Part shown: piece after piece, positions 8,872 to 20,718 of the stretch
Layout of the letters: each line of letters begins with the position of its first letter
Numbering within the stretch: position 1 is the first letter of the stretch
From: Sandaracinobacteroides saxicola
Lineage (GTDB): Bacteria > Pseudomonadota > Alphaproteobacteria > Sphingomonadales > Sphingomonadaceae
Reading direction: 5' to 3'
Assembly: GCF_014117445.1 (NCBI RefSeq)
Contig: NZ_CP059851.1
Span: 1,612,001-1,676,000 of the forward strand
DNA length: 64,000 nt
Made by a program: the position numbers and the translations under genes
Notes under the pieces: generated by a model
Told to the model about the DNA's origin: nothing
The model's database searches: none
Seen by the model: the letters and a program-made list of their open reading frames with translations, nothing else

Positions 8872-9394
8872 GGAGCGTGCGCTGTGGGCGCGTGTCGTCC
8901 AGAGCGTGCAGCCGCTTCCCGGTCGCAAGCGCCCTGCCCCGCTCGTGGGGGCCGTCATCATGTCCCCCGTCGCTCGCGACGCCGCCGCATCCCCGAAAAA
9001 AGCGGCGCCGCGCCGGGTCGTCACCAACAGCGAAACCCTCGACGGCAGCTGGGACCGCAAGCTGTCCTCCGGCCGCGTGGTGCCCGACCTGACCCTCGAC
9101 CTGCATGGCCTCAGCCGGGAGACCGCCCGCGCGCTGCTGCTGCGCCGCGTCGACAGCGCCGCGCGTAACGGAGCGCGCGTTATCCTGGTGATCACCGGCA
9201 AGGGCCAGACGCCCGGCGCCCAACCGGCCGACCTGATGCCGGGCGTCAAACCACCGAAAGGCGCGATCCGCGCCAGCCTGCCCCGCTGGCTGGGGGAGGC
9301 TGGCATCAGCGAACGCGTCGCTGCCGTCCGCCGCGCCCACCCTCGCCACGGCGGCGCGGGCGCGGTCTATCTCATCCTGCGCCGCGCTCGATAG
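8849..9394 (+). CDS. Smr domain protein
   Basis: The product has 181 residues with a basic, Pro-rich N-terminal half and a C-terminal Smr domain from about residue 78. The family motif LDLHGLSRETAR is followed by ARVILVITGKG. Smr domains are nuclease-type modules acting on DNA or RNA, including ribosome-linked RNA cleavage in some proteins. This short type is typical of alphaproteobacteria, beside mltA. Its start lies inside mltA, so translation is coupled. The stop abuts the stop of the convergent amidohydrolase gene. Confidence 0.88.
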   Translation: MARKLAAEERALWARVVQSVQPLPGRKRPAPLVGAVIMSPVARDAAASPKKAAPRRVVTNSETLDGSWDRKLSSGRVVPDLTLDLHGLSRETARALLLRRVDSAARNGARVILVITGKGQTPGAQPADLMPGVKPPKGAIRASLPRWLGEAGISERVAAVRRAHPRHGGAGAVYLILRRAR

Positions 9395-11134
9395 CTACTC
9401 CGCCGCCATTGCCAGCGGTGCCCGCTGCGGGCCGCGGATCACACCGCCGGGGCGTGCGTCCTGCAACACGCCCTGCTCGAATGTCACCTGGCCCGACTTG
9501 ATGGTGTAATCATAACCGTCCGCCTTCTGCAGCAGCCGCTTGCCGCCTGCCGGCAGGTCGAACGCCAGCCAGGGCTTGCCCAGCTTCAGCCGGTCAAGAT
9601 CGATGACATTGATGTCCGCGAGCAGCCCCGGCGCCAGCAGGCCGCGATCCGCCAGGCCATAGAGCAGCGCGGTATCCCGGCACTGGCGCTTGATCGCCGC
9701 CTCCAGCGGCTGCCGCATGCCCACCCGGTCCCGCACCCAATGCTGCAACATGAAGGTGGGCGACGCCGCATCGCAGATGGTGCCGCAATGCGCGCCGCCA
9801 TCGGACAGCGAGTTAACCGTATCGTCCCGACCGATCAGCGGCTCCAGGAATTTCAGGTCGCCATCGGCATAGTTGAGCAGCGGGAAATAGATGAATCCGT
9901 CGCCGTCGCCCGCCATCAGCAGGTCATAGGCGACCTCGACCGGATTGCGCCCCTCGGCGGTCGCGATCGCCGCGATCGTCTCCTCCCGCGGCGGTTCGTA
10001 ATTGAAATCGTCCCCCATGCGATATTGCAGGAACCAGCCGCCGGCCACCAGCATCAGCAGGCCGGCGACATCCGATTCCGGGAAGACGCTCTCCTCGGCG
10101 ATCATCCGGGCCTTGAAGTCGGGATCGCGCAACCGTTCCAGCTTCGCCTCCCAGGAAAGCGCCGCGATCTCCGCCCACGCCGGTTTGAACAGGAAGGGAT
10201 GGACCGTTCCCCGCCACGCCATCAGGATGCCGTTGCCGCGCAGCGCGATCTGCGCCACGATGTTGGCGCCCTTCTCATTCTCCGCCGTCATCATGGCAAT
10301 CTGCTCGGTCAGCGGCAGCTCCTTCGCCGGCGATTCCAGTGCGGCGAAGGTCACGGGCAGGCCGGTCTCGCGGCTCAGTTGTCCCATCCAGGCGAACTCG
10401 TTCCATTCGCGCTTCAGGTCGCTTGCCATCTCGAACACGCCGTGCCCCACCCGGCCCATGGCGCGGCCGATGCCCAGCAACTCCTCGACGGTCGCCGTCG
10501 TGCCCGGCACCAGCTCGCCATCGACCGACTTGTGCAGGATGGTCCGGCTGGTGCTGAACCCCAGCGCGCCGGCGCGCAGCCCCTCCTCGACAATGCGGGA
10601 CATGGCGGCGATGTCGGTCTCGGTCGGCGCCTCATTCTTCGCGCCGCGTTCGCCCATCACATAGGCGCGCACCGCGCCGTGCGGCACATGCGTCCCCACA
10701 TCGATGGTGCGCGGCAGCTTCTCTAGCGCATCCAGATATTCCGGGAAACTCTCCCAGTCCCAGGTCATGCCCTCGGCCAGCGCGGTGCCGGGGATATCCT
10801 CCACCCCCTCCATCAATCCGATCAGCCACTGGTGCCGGTCGGGCTTGGCCGGCGCGAACCCCACGCCGCAATTGCCCATCACCACCGTCGTCACCCCATG
10901 CCAGGATGATGGCCCCATTTCCGCATCCCAGGTCGCCTGGCCATCATAATGGGTGTGGATGTCCACGAACCCGGGCGTCACGATCCGGCCCGTCGCGTCG
11001 ATCTCCCGACGGCCGACACCATCGACCACGCCCACCGCCGCGATGCGGTCGCCGCTGATCGCCACATCGCCCACGAACGGCGCGCCGCCGCTGCCGTCCA
11101 CGATCATGCCGCCGCGAATGATGATGTCGTACAT
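9395..11134 (-). CDS. Amidohydrolase, N-acyl-D-amino-acid deacylase type
   Basis: The product has 579 residues of the amidohydrolase_3 / D-aminoacylase branch, zinc enzymes removing acyl groups from D-amino acids or related amides. Visible: [16 protein letters not shown], the metal motif [20 protein letters not shown] and [11 protein letters not shown] with a conserved Asp. The ATG at 11134 is chosen because GGAGGAGAAGG stands just before it; the frame extends 79 codons further upstream without family similarity. No signal peptide is evident. The true substrate cannot be told from the sequence, and the neighbours give no pathway hint. Confidence 0.85.
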   Translation of the reverse strand: MYDIIIRGGMIVDGSGGAPFVGDVAISGDRIAAVGVVDGVGRREIDATGRIVTPGFVDIHTHYDGQATWDAEMGPSSWHGVTTVVMGNCGVGFAPAKPDRHQWLIGLMEGVEDIPGTALAEGMTWDWESFPEYLDALEKLPRTIDVGTHVPHGAVRAYVMGERGAKNEAPTETDIAAMSRIVEEGLRAGALGFSTSRTILHKSVDGELVPGTTATVEELLGIGRAMGRVGHGVFEMASDLKREWNEFAWMGQLSRETGLPVTFAALESPAKELPLTEQIAMMTAENEKGANIVAQIALRGNGILMAWRGTVHPFLFKPAWAEIAALSWEAKLERLRDPDFKARMIAEESVFPESDVAGLLMLVAGGWFLQYRMGDDFNYEPPREETIAAIATAEGRNPVEVAYDLLMAGDGDGFIYFPLLNYADGDLKFLEPLIGRDDTVNSLSDGGAHCGTICDAASPTFMLQHWVRDRVGMRQPLEAAIKRQCRDTALLYGLADRGLLAPGLLADINVIDLDRLKLGKPWLAFDLPAGGKRLLQKADGYDYTIKSGQVTFEQGVLQDARPGGVIRGPQRAPLAMAAE

Positions 11135-11327
11135 GGCCTTCTCCTCCATCGCCACGCTATCCCATCGACATGTCCATGCAACCGTCGCTTTGCGCAGGGC
11201 GTGCGCAACCGGACGGGATCGCAGGGAATGATGGGTAACGGCTGTTAACCAGTGCGTCCGCCGATCATGAACGTCCGTACCCTGGCGCGGGGGCGGATGT
11301 GCTGCCCCTGTCCAACAGGAGGTTGCC

Positions 11328-12197
11328 ATGCGTCTTCTTTCGTTCGTCCTGCTTGCTGCCGCCATCGCCACCCCGGCGTCGGCGGAACGCCTTTACGGCC
11401 TCACCCTCGACAACCGCATCGTCAATTTCGACAGCGCCGACCCCGAAACCATCACCGGTTCGCGCACCATTACCGGCATCAGCGACACCATCATCGGCCT
11501 GGATGTCCGCCCCGCCACCGGCACGCTGCACGCGCTGACCGGTACGGGCAAACTCTACGAGCTGAAGCTGAACGGCATGACCTATCAGGCGACGCTGAAG
11601 GGCACGGTTTCGCCGACGCCGTCGGGCGGTGCCTTCGGCGTCGATTTCAACCCCGTGCCGGACCGGCTTCGCGTCGTCGGCAGCACCGGCCAGAATTTGC
11701 GCATCAATCCGAACAATGGCGTCACCGTCGTCGACACGCCGGTCACCATCGGCGGCATGACGCCGCAACTTGTCGCCGCCGGCTATACCAACAGCGTCGC
11801 CGGCGCCGCATCCACCACGCTATACGCGCTCGACGCTGCCGGTGACCGGCTGCTGCGCTCCACCAATCCGAACGGCGGCATTTACGTCGATACCAACCTG
11901 ACGGGGCAGACATTCGGCCCGCTCGGCTTTGCCTTCACCACCGACAACAATGTCGGGTTCGACATCAGCCCGAACAGCGGCATCGCCTATGCGAACATCG
12001 ACAGCCTGTTGTGGCGCGTCGACCTGATGACCGGCGCCGGCACCGCACTGGGCATCGTCGGCGCCGGGCCGCTGCGCTCCATCGCCACGCCGGCCTTCGG
12101 CGCCGCGGTGCCCGAACCCGCCACCTGGGCCATGCTGATCCTGGGCTTCGGCCTGGTGGGCACCAGCCTGCGGCAACGGCGCCGCATCGCCGCCTGA
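11328..12197 (+). CDS. DUF4394 protein with PEPxxWA-CTERM sorting signal
   Basis: The product has 289 residues. A signal peptide (cleavage near ASA, residue 19) precedes a DUF4394 domain of beta-propeller-like repeats. The C-terminus is VPEPATWAMLILGFGLVG followed by an Arg-rich tail, the PEPxxWA-CTERM variant found in sphingomonads and relatives. This predicts export, recognition by an exosortase and removal of the tail. A strong ribosome site (AGGAGG) precedes the ATG. The biological role is unknown. The gene is divergent from the amidohydrolase and followed by two hairpins. Confidence 0.88.
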   Translation: MRLLSFVLLAAAIATPASAERLYGLTLDNRIVNFDSADPETITGSRTITGISDTIIGLDVRPATGTLHALTGTGKLYELKLNGMTYQATLKGTVSPTPSGGAFGVDFNPVPDRLRVVGSTGQNLRINPNNGVTVVDTPVTIGGMTPQLVAAGYTNSVAGAASTTLYALDAAGDRLLRSTNPNGGIYVDTNLTGQTFGPLGFAFTTDNNVGFDISPNSGIAYANIDSLLWRVDLMTGAGTALGIVGAGPLRSIATPAFGAAVPEPATWAMLILGFGLVGTSLRQRRRIAA

Positions 12198-12205
12198 CCC
12201 GGCAC

Positions 12206-12234
12206 GCGGGGTGCGCCAGCGCGGCGCACCCCGC
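12206..12234 (+). terminator. GC-rich hairpin after the DUF4394 gene
   Basis: A perfect 12-bp stem GCGGGGTGCGCC / GGCGCACCCCGC with loop AGCGC begins nine bases after the stop codon. No T run follows, so it may be a transcript-stabilising hairpin, with termination at the second hairpin downstream. Confidence 0.55.
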
Positions 12235-12314
12235 CTCCCCCGCGCCGTCACAAAGCCGCGCTGCCACCTTGCATCATGCTGCACCCGCTGCTAATGCCGC
12301 GCCACCGATAGGGC

Positions 12315-12338
12315 GGGGGGCGTTTCTGCCCCCCTTTT
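12315..12338 (+). terminator. Intrinsic terminator ahead of the atp operon
   Basis: A stem GGGGGGC / GCCCCCC with loop GTTTCT is followed directly by TTTT. It separates the DUF4394 transcript from atpHAGDC, 47 bases before the atpH start. Confidence 0.75.
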
Positions 12339-12384
12339 CCTATGACAATCTGCTGTTTTTTGGCGCAACCTGACGAGGCCGAGC

Positions 12385-12939
12385 GTGGAGCAAGGAAGCA
12401 TGATTTCGAACAGCCTTTCCGGGCGTTATGCCGGTGCGCTGTTCGACCTTGCGAAAGAGGCGAAGGCCGTGGACGCGGTCGGCGCCTCGCTCGACACGCT
12501 GGAAACCGCCACCGCCGAATCGAGCGATCTCAAGGCCTTGATGACCTCGCCGCTGGTCAGTCGGGCGGACGCCGCCAGGGCCGTTGCCGCGCTGGCCGCT
12601 GCCATGGGCCTGCACCCCCTGGTCGCGCAGACGCTGGGTGTGCTCGCCCGCAACGGACGTCTGTCGCAGACCCCGGCGATGATCCGCGCCTTCCGTGCCG
12701 CGGTCGCCGCCAGCAAGGGCGAGGTGACCGCCGAGGTGACGGCGGCGCACGCCCTCTCGCCGAAGCAGACCGAGGCGCTGAAAGCCAAGCTCACGGCCCG
12801 CACCGGGCGCGACATCGCGCTCGACATCCGTGTCGTCCCCGAGATTCTCGGCGGCCTGATCGTCAAGATCGGCTCCGAACAGATCGACTCCAGTTTGAAG
12901 ACCCGGCTCGAAAAGCTCGGGCAAGCGATGAAAGGCTGA
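12385..12939 (+). CDS. atpH: F1 ATP synthase delta subunit
   Basis: The product has 184 residues. Delta joins the F1 head to the peripheral stalk of ATP synthase on the cytosolic face of the inner membrane. Family features are [12 protein letters not shown] at the start and [21 protein letters not shown] at the end. The GTG at 12385 is preferred because the N-terminus then resembles sphingomonad homologues as I remember them and GAGG precedes it. The ATG at 12400, with AAGGA before it, is a real alternative. It is the first gene of atpHAGDC, two bases before atpA. Confidence 0.93.
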   Translation: MEQGSMISNSLSGRYAGALFDLAKEAKAVDAVGASLDTLETATAESSDLKALMTSPLVSRADAARAVAALAAAMGLHPLVAQTLGVLARNGRLSQTPAMIRAFRAAVAASKGEVTAEVTAAHALSPKQTEALKAKLTARTGRDIALDIRVVPEILGGLIVKIGSEQIDSSLKTRLEKLGQAMKG

Positions 12940-12941
12940 CC

Positions 12942-14471
<1,530 letters not shown>

Positions 14472-14478
14472 GGGGCTG

Positions 14479-15363
14479 ATGCCCAGCCTCAAATCCCTCA
14501 AGATGCGGATCAACTCGGTCAAATCGACCCAGAAGATCACCAAGGCGATGAAGATGGTCGCCGCCGCGAAACTGCGCCGCGCGCAGGAACGCGCCGAGGC
14601 CGCGCGTCCCTATGCCAGCCGCATGGAGTCCGTCCTCGCCAGCCTCGGCGGCAAGGTCACTGTCGGGCCGCAGACCTCGAAACTGCTCGCCGGCACCGGG
14701 CAGGACCGTGTGCATCTGCTCGTCGTTGTCACCTCCGAACGCGGCCTCGCCGGCGGTTTCAACACCAATATCAGCCGGCTGGCGCGCAAGACCATCGAGG
14801 AGCTGGAAGCGCAGGGCAAAACGGTCAAGCTGCTGCTGGTCGGCAAGAAGAGCCGCGCCGTGCTCAGCCGCACGCATAAGTCCGCCATCCTCGACGTGGT
14901 CGATCTCTCGGCAGTCAAAATCCCCGGCTTCCCCGAAGCGCAGGCGATCGCCGCCGACATCATCGCCCGCTACGACCGCGGCGAGTTCGATGTCGCCCAC
15001 CTGCTCTACAGCAATTTCCGCTCGGTGCTGCTGCAGGAACCCGTCGCCACGCAGCTGATCCCGGTGAAACTGCCCGACCCCGGCTCGGGGGCCGGGGCAG
15101 GCATCAGCGCCGCGGTTGAATATGAGCCCGACGAGGAAGCCATCCTCAACGAGCTGCTGCCGCGCAACCTCTCGGTGCAGCTGCTGCGCGCCATCCTGGA
15201 AAACGCCGCCGGCTTCTATGGCGCGCAGATGACCGCGATGGACAATGCCACCCGCAACGCCGGCGACATGATCAAACGCCTCAGCCTGGTCTACAACCGC
15301 ACGCGCCAGGCCGCGATCACCAAGGAACTCATCGAAATCATTTCGGGCGCCGAAGCGCTCTGA
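14479..15363 (+). CDS. atpG: F1 ATP synthase gamma subunit
   Basis: The product has 294 residues. Gamma is the central rotor shaft of F1. The N-terminal helix MPSLKSLKMRINSVKSTQKI and KAMKMVAAAKLRRAQ are diagnostic. The C-terminal helix includes AMDNATRNAGDMIKRLSLVYN, the family signature. The ATG at 14479 has GAGGGG before it and lies seven bases after the atpA stop. The listed frame extends upstream into atpA, but those residues do not fit the family. Confidence 0.97.
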   Translation: MPSLKSLKMRINSVKSTQKITKAMKMVAAAKLRRAQERAEAARPYASRMESVLASLGGKVTVGPQTSKLLAGTGQDRVHLLVVVTSERGLAGGFNTNISRLARKTIEELEAQGKTVKLLLVGKKSRAVLSRTHKSAILDVVDLSAVKIPGFPEAQAIAADIIARYDRGEFDVAHLLYSNFRSVLLQEPVATQLIPVKLPDPGSGAGAGISAAVEYEPDEEAILNELLPRNLSVQLLRAILENAAGFYGAQMTAMDNATRNAGDMIKRLSLVYNRTRQAAITKELIEIISGAEAL

Positions 15364-15378
15364 ACCTGCGAGGAATAG

Positions 15379-16829
<1,451 letters not shown>

Positions 16830-16830
<1 letters not shown>

Positions 16831-17105
16831 TGGCAGCCAAGCTGAACTTCGACCTGGTCAGCCCGGAGCGTCTCATTCGCTCCGGCGCGGTGCACATGGT
16901 CGTGGTACCGGGTACGGAGGGGGACTTCGGCGTCCTTGCCGGCCACGCCCCCTTCATGAGCACGATCCGGCCGGGCGAACTGGCGGTCTATGCCGAAGCC
17001 AACGGCCCCGCTGAACGCATTGCGATCAGCGGCGGCTTCGCCGAGGTGAATGAAAAAGGCCTCACCATCCTCGCCGAATCCGCCACGCCGGTGACCGCGC
17101 ACTGA
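16830..17105 (+). CDS. atpC: F1 ATP synthase epsilon subunit, short form
   Basis: The product has 91 residues. It contains the N-terminal beta-sandwich ([36 protein letters not shown]) but stops before the two-helix C-terminal domain found in epsilon subunits of about 130-140 residues. The short form keeps the contact with gamma and the c-ring but cannot insert an inhibitory helix into F1. From memory, alphaproteobacteria use a separate zeta inhibitor for that. The ATG shares one base with the atpD stop. No second frame continues the missing domain. Confidence 0.93.
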
Positions 17106-17152
17106 CCGGGTTGCACAGCGCAAACCGCCCTGCTAACCCGAAATCGCCATTC

Positions 17153-17177
17153 GGAGTCGCGGGTGAGTGGCTGAGAC
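17153..17177 (+). pseudogene. 5' fragment of a tRNA-Ser gene
   Basis: Twenty-five bases match the 5' end of the intact tRNA-Ser 73 bases downstream at 23 positions, covering the acceptor strand and D arm. The match fades after that and no anticodon arm or T arm follows. It is a relic of tandem duplication or of integration at the tRNA. Confidence 0.75.
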
Positions 17178-17225
17178 GAAGGTGCCAAGCGCCGGAGACC
17201 AGCCAGGATCGCGGGATTTTCCTTC

Positions 17226-17317
17226 GGAGTCGTGGGTGAGTGGCTGAAACCAGCAGTTTGCTAAACTGCCGTACTGGGTAACCGGTACCGAGGGTTCGAA
17301 TCCCTCCGACTCCGCCA
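17226..17317 (+). tRNA. tRNA-Ser (anticodon GCT)
   Basis: A 92-base type II tRNA: acceptor GGAGTCG pairs with CGACTCC, the anticodon stem is GCAGT/ACTGC with loop TTGCTAA (anticodon GCT), there is a long variable arm, the T loop is GTTCGAATC, and CCA is encoded. Confidence 0.97.
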
Positions 17318-17438
17318 GGCAGCCTCTCTTGCGCTGATATCTTTCAGCCGCTTCCCCATCGACCGCGCCAAGGATCCGGCCCCACCATCGCGCCCTGCAT
17401 CATCTGCGGGCGACTCTAGGACAGCCGGGCATCCGGCA

Positions 17439-18065
17439 TCACCCCGCCGGCTGCGACCGCGGCGAAAGCCGGCGTTGCAAGCGGCGTGACAGGATCCGCA
17501 GCAGCAGGGCGAAGACCAGCAGCAGCACCGGCACCAGATACCAGGGGCTGACGGCAATGCGCTTGGCATTGGTGAAAACGAAGCTGACCCAGATCACCCA
17601 AAGGCCGGCACTGTGCAGCCATTTCCACGTTCGCGCACCCAGCCAGCGCACCGCGCCGTCCAGTGAGGTCGCCGCCATCAAGGCGATGAAGCCGTAGGCT
17701 ATCGCCCCGGTCACCACGGAGCGCGGATTGGTCAACGACCAGAACAGCCCGGGGTCGATCGTCAGCAAGGCCTTCAGCAGCACGGCGTGCACCAGGTGCG
17801 AAAAGGCAAAGGCAAGGCCGGTCCAGCGCCGGTTTTGCAGCAACCACTCTCCAAGGGAACCGGGGAAAAGCCGCTGCACAGCAGACGCGCTGAAGGCGAT
17901 CAGAAAAAGCGCGAGCGACGTACGCGCCGTGGCGCGAATCGCCAGGCGGATGCCATCGGTTCCGCCCCCCTCGGCCGCGATCATCAGCAGGGCCATCAGC
18001 AGCACCGCCGCCGCCAAAATCAGAAACAGCCTCGGGCCGGCCAATGGCTTCGCAAGCATGAGCAT
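17439..18065 (-). CDS. Ferric reductase-like transmembrane protein
   Basis: The product has 208 residues and about six membrane segments, matching the ferric reductase-like / MsrQ-type transmembrane domain that usually binds haem and carries electrons across the inner membrane. Histidines lie at FSHLVHAVLL and WKWLHSAGLW, as expected for haem ligands. No FAD or NAD domain is present, so it would need a partner. No msrP gene is adjacent. It is divergent from the PadR gene with about 68 bases between starts. ATG 18065 is used; ATG 18059 is also possible. Confidence 0.75.
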   Translation of the reverse strand: MLMLAKPLAGPRLFLILAAAVLLMALLMIAAEGGGTDGIRLAIRATARTSLALFLIAFSASAVQRLFPGSLGEWLLQNRRWTGLAFAFSHLVHAVLLKALLTIDPGLFWSLTNPRSVVTGAIAYGFIALMAATSLDGAVRWLGARTWKWLHSAGLWVIWVSFVFTNAKRIAVSPWYLVPVLLLVFALLLRILSRRLQRRLSPRSQPAG

Positions 18066-18133
18066 CGCCTTTCTATGCCTAGTGTTACTTTGCTTAAAGC
18101 TTGACCCCTAGCGACGCAAGGGTAAAACGGCGC

Positions 18134-18472
18134 ATGACCGCGGAAATGCTCAAGGGCCATCTCGACAATGTCATCCTGGCAACGCTCGAGCGCGAACCGC
18201 TGCACGGCTATGCCGTCATCGAGACCATCCGCCACCGCAGCGCCGGCAGTTTCGACCTGCCGGAGGGAACGATCTACCCGGCGCTGCACCGGCTTGAACT
18301 GGCCGGCCTGCTCGCCAGCGACTGGGTGGAACCGGCCGGAGGCCGCCGGCGCCGGGTCTATCGCCTGACAGCAAAGGGACAGTCGGCCCTCGCCGCCCGG
18401 CGGGCGCACTGGACCCGCTTCGCCCGCGCGGTCGACAGCCTGCTCGGCGGCGAAGCCCCGTGGCCGGCCTGA
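18134..18472 (+). CDS. PadR family transcriptional regulator
   Basis: The product has 112 residues, a compact winged-helix protein. PadR features: LKGHLDNVILATLEREPLHG, then GYAVIETI, and FDLPEGTIYPALHRLE with the recognition helix, followed by GRRRRVYRLTAKGQ forming the wing. The upstream frame begins at a TTG at 18101, but ATG 18134 fits the family start. The next two small membrane genes overlap head to tail, which suggests a PadR-controlled three-gene unit as seen with HAAS-type membrane proteins. Confidence 0.88.
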   Translation: MTAEMLKGHLDNVILATLEREPLHGYAVIETIRHRSAGSFDLPEGTIYPALHRLELAGLLASDWVEPAGGRRRRVYRLTAKGQSALAARRAHWTRFARAVDSLLGGEAPWPA

Positions 18473-18849
18473 TCGATCATTATCTGCTCGATGTCGAACG
18501 GCGGCTGTCGTTCGACCCCATCCTCGCCCGCCGCGCGCACGACGACCTGACCGAACATTTCGCCGATGGTGACAATGGCAGCAGCGTCGCCCTCGCCCGC
18601 TTCGGCACGCCCGACCAGATCGCCGCTGCCTATGCGCACGCCGCCTTTCCCGACCGGATGCGGCAGATGCTCACGGCGCTCGGCTGGATGACGCTTGCCA
18701 CCTTCGCGTTCATGCGGCTGCGCTCGCTTCGCCTCGATCTCGGCGGCGAACCATGGCTGCGGCTGCTCGATGGCGCGGCGCTGTCGCTGGGGCTGCTCGC
18801 CGGCATCGCCGCCTTTGTCCTGCTTCGGCGGCAACCCCGCCCGCGGTGA
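18460..18849 (+). CDS. Small membrane protein, probable PadR partner
   Basis: The product has 129 residues. The N-terminal half is soluble and helical (LLDVERRLSFDP, DDLTEHFADG, ALARFGTPDQIAAAYAHA), resembling the HAAS / permease-prefix motif often found next to PadR regulators. The C-terminal half has two hydrophobic segments. The GTG start at 18460 overlaps the PadR stop by 13 bases. The function is unknown; co-expression with the regulator suggests an envelope or signalling role. Confidence 0.7.
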   Translation: MAGLIDHYLLDVERRLSFDPILARRAHDDLTEHFADGDNGSSVALARFGTPDQIAAAYAHAAFPDRMRQMLTALGWMTLATFAFMRLRSLRLDLGGEPWLRLLDGAALSLGLLAGIAAFVLLRRQPRPR

Positions 18850-19055
18850 TCCGGCGCCTGCTGCGCATCGCCGTGATCGCGCTCGCGGTCTCCACCTGTG
18901 CCAGCCTGTGGCGCGTGCTGTCCGCTCCGATGGCGGCCTGGACGCCGGTCGATCTCGCCATCGTCGCGCTGACGGCGCTCATCCAGTCGGCGCTGTTCCT
19001 GCTCGCGCTGCGGCAATTGCGGATGGTCGTGCGCTACATCGCCGCCATCGGATAA
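18846..19055 (+). CDS. Small two-helix membrane protein
   Basis: The product has 69 residues beginning MIRRLLRIAVIALAVSTCAS from a GTG whose bases overlap the preceding stop (GTGA), a strong sign of coupled translation. It has two hydrophobic segments (about residues 4-24 and 38-58). I recognise no family. It completes the PadR module. The same frame is open upstream to 18753, but that part overlaps the previous gene and is not expected to be translated. Confidence 0.6.
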   Translation: MIRRLLRIAVIALAVSTCASLWRVLSAPMAAWTPVDLAIVALTALIQSALFLLALRQLRMVVRYIAAIG

Positions 19056-19092
19056 CCCGCCCGCGCCCCCCCCGATCAAAATCTCCCCCGGT

Positions 19093-19791
19093 TCAGCCCG
19101 CCGAATCCGGCCGGATCAATCCGATGGTGCGGTCGATCATGGCCCGGGTCGCAGTGCGCGCCCCTGCCGCGTCCCCGGCGCGCACCGCGACCAGAATGGC
19201 TTCATGCTCGGCCAGATCCCCCACCCGCACCCCGGCCGCCCTGTTGGTCTCGTGGATCGCCGAACCCAGCGCCGTCCGCACCAGATTGCCCAGCTGCGCG
19301 AACAACCGGTTGCCGCTGGCGTTCAGCAGGGCGCAGTGGAATGCCACATCACTTTCCAGCGGATCATCGCCGCCATCCGCCGCCGCCGCCATCCGCCGAT
19401 AAGCCGCCCCGATGGCATCGATCAACCGCGCATCCCGCAATCCCGCGGCCAGCGCGGCAGCCTCCGGCTCCACCGCGCGGCGCATCTGCAACAACTCCAG
19501 CAGAAAGGTCGGATCGCGCGACGCCGCGATCCAGTCCAGCACGTCGGGATCCAGCAGGTTCCACTCGGTTCGCGGCCGCACCCGGATGCCGATACGCGGC
19601 CGCGACGTCACCAGACCCTTGGCCGCCAGGATCTTCACCGCCTCGCGGATCACGCTGCGGCTCAGCGCATGCCTTTCCGACAAGGCCTGCTCGATGGGAA
19701 AGGGCCGGTCCGGCGGATGGACGCCGCGGACGATGTCGTGCCCCAGCGTCCGCATCAGGCGCCAGGTTGCCGATTCGCGCTGCTGGGTCAT
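19093..19791 (-). CDS. GntR/FadR-subfamily regulator of the adjacent sugar-acid genes
   Basis: The product has 232 residues. An N-terminal winged helix (ALSERHALSRSVIREAVKIL, GLVTSRPRIGIRVRPR) is followed by an FCD ligand-binding domain with the metal-type pattern D..H (ESDVAFHCALLNASGN) and later HEAIL. Members such as DgoR respond to sugar acids. Its ATG overlaps the stop of the kinase gene (ATGA), so the two are co-translated leftward. By context its effector is probably galactonate or a related 2-keto-3-deoxy acid. Confidence 0.85.
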   Translation of the reverse strand: MTQQRESATWRLMRTLGHDIVRGVHPPDRPFPIEQALSERHALSRSVIREAVKILAAKGLVTSRPRIGIRVRPRTEWNLLDPDVLDWIAASRDPTFLLELLQMRRAVEPEAAALAAGLRDARLIDAIGAAYRRMAAAADGGDDPLESDVAFHCALLNASGNRLFAQLGNLVRTALGSAIHETNRAAGVRVGDLAEHEAILVAVRAGDAAGARTATRAMIDRTIGLIRPDSAG

Positions 19792-20674
19792 GGCGCCTGC
19801 ACGGCCTGCCACAGCCGCACGATCCCCGCCAGAAAGGCCGTTTCCCCGTCCACAACCGTCGTCGTCCCGCCCTGCATCGCGATCGCCCGCGCATACAGCC
19901 CCGTCAGCCCGGGATCCCCCACCAGGGTCACGGCAATGGCCGGGTCGCCTAGATGACAGCGCACATCTTCGCCGATCAGCAACCCGCTGACATAATCGGG
20001 CGCCGCCCGGGCGCCGCCCGGGCGCCGCCCACGCCGGCGGCATGCGCGGCCCGCGCCTGGAACAGCATCGCCAGCAGGCTGCCCCTTCCGGCGTCGTCCA
20101 CCCCGGCGACGAAGCCTTCGCCCTGCCCCGGCCCGATCAAGCCCGACAGGGTGCCATGGTCGCGCAGCAGCGCATGAATCTCGCCCGTCATCGCCGTCCG
20201 GCTCGCCGTGATGCGGCCATCCGCCACGGTCGCCCACTTGCAGTGCGTGCCCGGCAGGCAGACGCGCTGCGGGCGGCCATCGGCATGCATCACCCCCAGC
20301 AGCTGCACCTCCTCCCCCCGCATCACGTCCACCAGACCCCCGGCCTGGTGACACACGCCGGGCACGATGCCGACTTCGCCCGGCACGATCCAGCGGACGG
20401 CCCGCGCCAACCCGGTCAGGTCCGCCGGCGTGGCGACATAACCCGCGTCCACCCAGCCACGGTTGGATCCGACCATCCCTGCACACAGCACGGGCAGCCT
20501 GCCATGCGCGGCGCGGATCGCCTCGACATCGCGGGCATAGTCGTCTCGGTCCATCGCGAGAATGCCGCGGCCGTCTCGCAACCGCGAGAGCAGGGTGCCA
20601 TCCGCATGGACGACCATGATCCGGCGATGCGTCGTGCCCCAGTCGATGGTGATAAACGGTTGTCCTGTCGCCAT
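19788..20674 (-). pseudogene. dgoK: 2-dehydro-3-deoxygalactonokinase, frameshifted by an 11-bp tandem repeat
   Basis: The N-terminal part reads MATGQPFITIDWGTTHRR (ATP-binding phosphate-1 region) through GPGQGEGFVAGVDDAGRGS in one frame. The C-terminal part, from DYVSGLLIGEDVRCHLGDP to the stop, is in another. The break is at three tandem copies of an 11-bp unit at 19997-20029. Removing one copy restores a single frame of about 291 residues, the normal DgoK length. Intact DgoK phosphorylates 2-keto-3-deoxygalactonate to the 6-phosphate in the De Ley-Doudoroff pathway. As written, translation ends at 19976 with a 14-residue foreign tail. It may be a true null, a phase switch or a sequencing error. 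Confidence 0.85.
19997..20029. repeat. Three tandem copies of CGGGCGCCGCC inside dgoK
   Basis: The copies are at 19997-20007, 20008-20018 and 20019-20029 and are identical. The unit length is not a multiple of three, so each gain or loss shifts the frame. Two copies give an intact kinase. Confidence 0.93.
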
Positions 20675-20718
20675 ACGGCCGGTCTAGCGCCAAAAGGTGG
20701 CGACGGCGCAACCCCTGT

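Noticed and set aside
10953-11248. Plus-strand frames across the start of the amidohydrolase gene
   Set aside because: They are antisense to the conserved HTHYDGQ region, with no ribosome site or recognisable domain.
11234-11250. GGTAACGGCTGTTAACC as an operator ahead of the DUF4394 gene
   Set aside because: The arms match only imperfectly, no second copy was seen, and there is no adjacent regulator.
17153-17222. A second functional tRNA-Ser
   Set aside because: Only the acceptor strand and D arm match; no anticodon stem, T arm or 3' acceptor strand follows.
18753-18845. Longer N-terminus for the small membrane gene ending at 19055
   Set aside because: It would overlap most of the preceding gene's 3' end and its residues are Ala/Arg-rich without family logic; the GTGA overlap at 18846 is a better start.
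19997-20029. Tandem 11-bp repeat as a small CRISPR-like array
   Set aside because: The copies are directly adjacent with no spacers and lie inside a coding gene.
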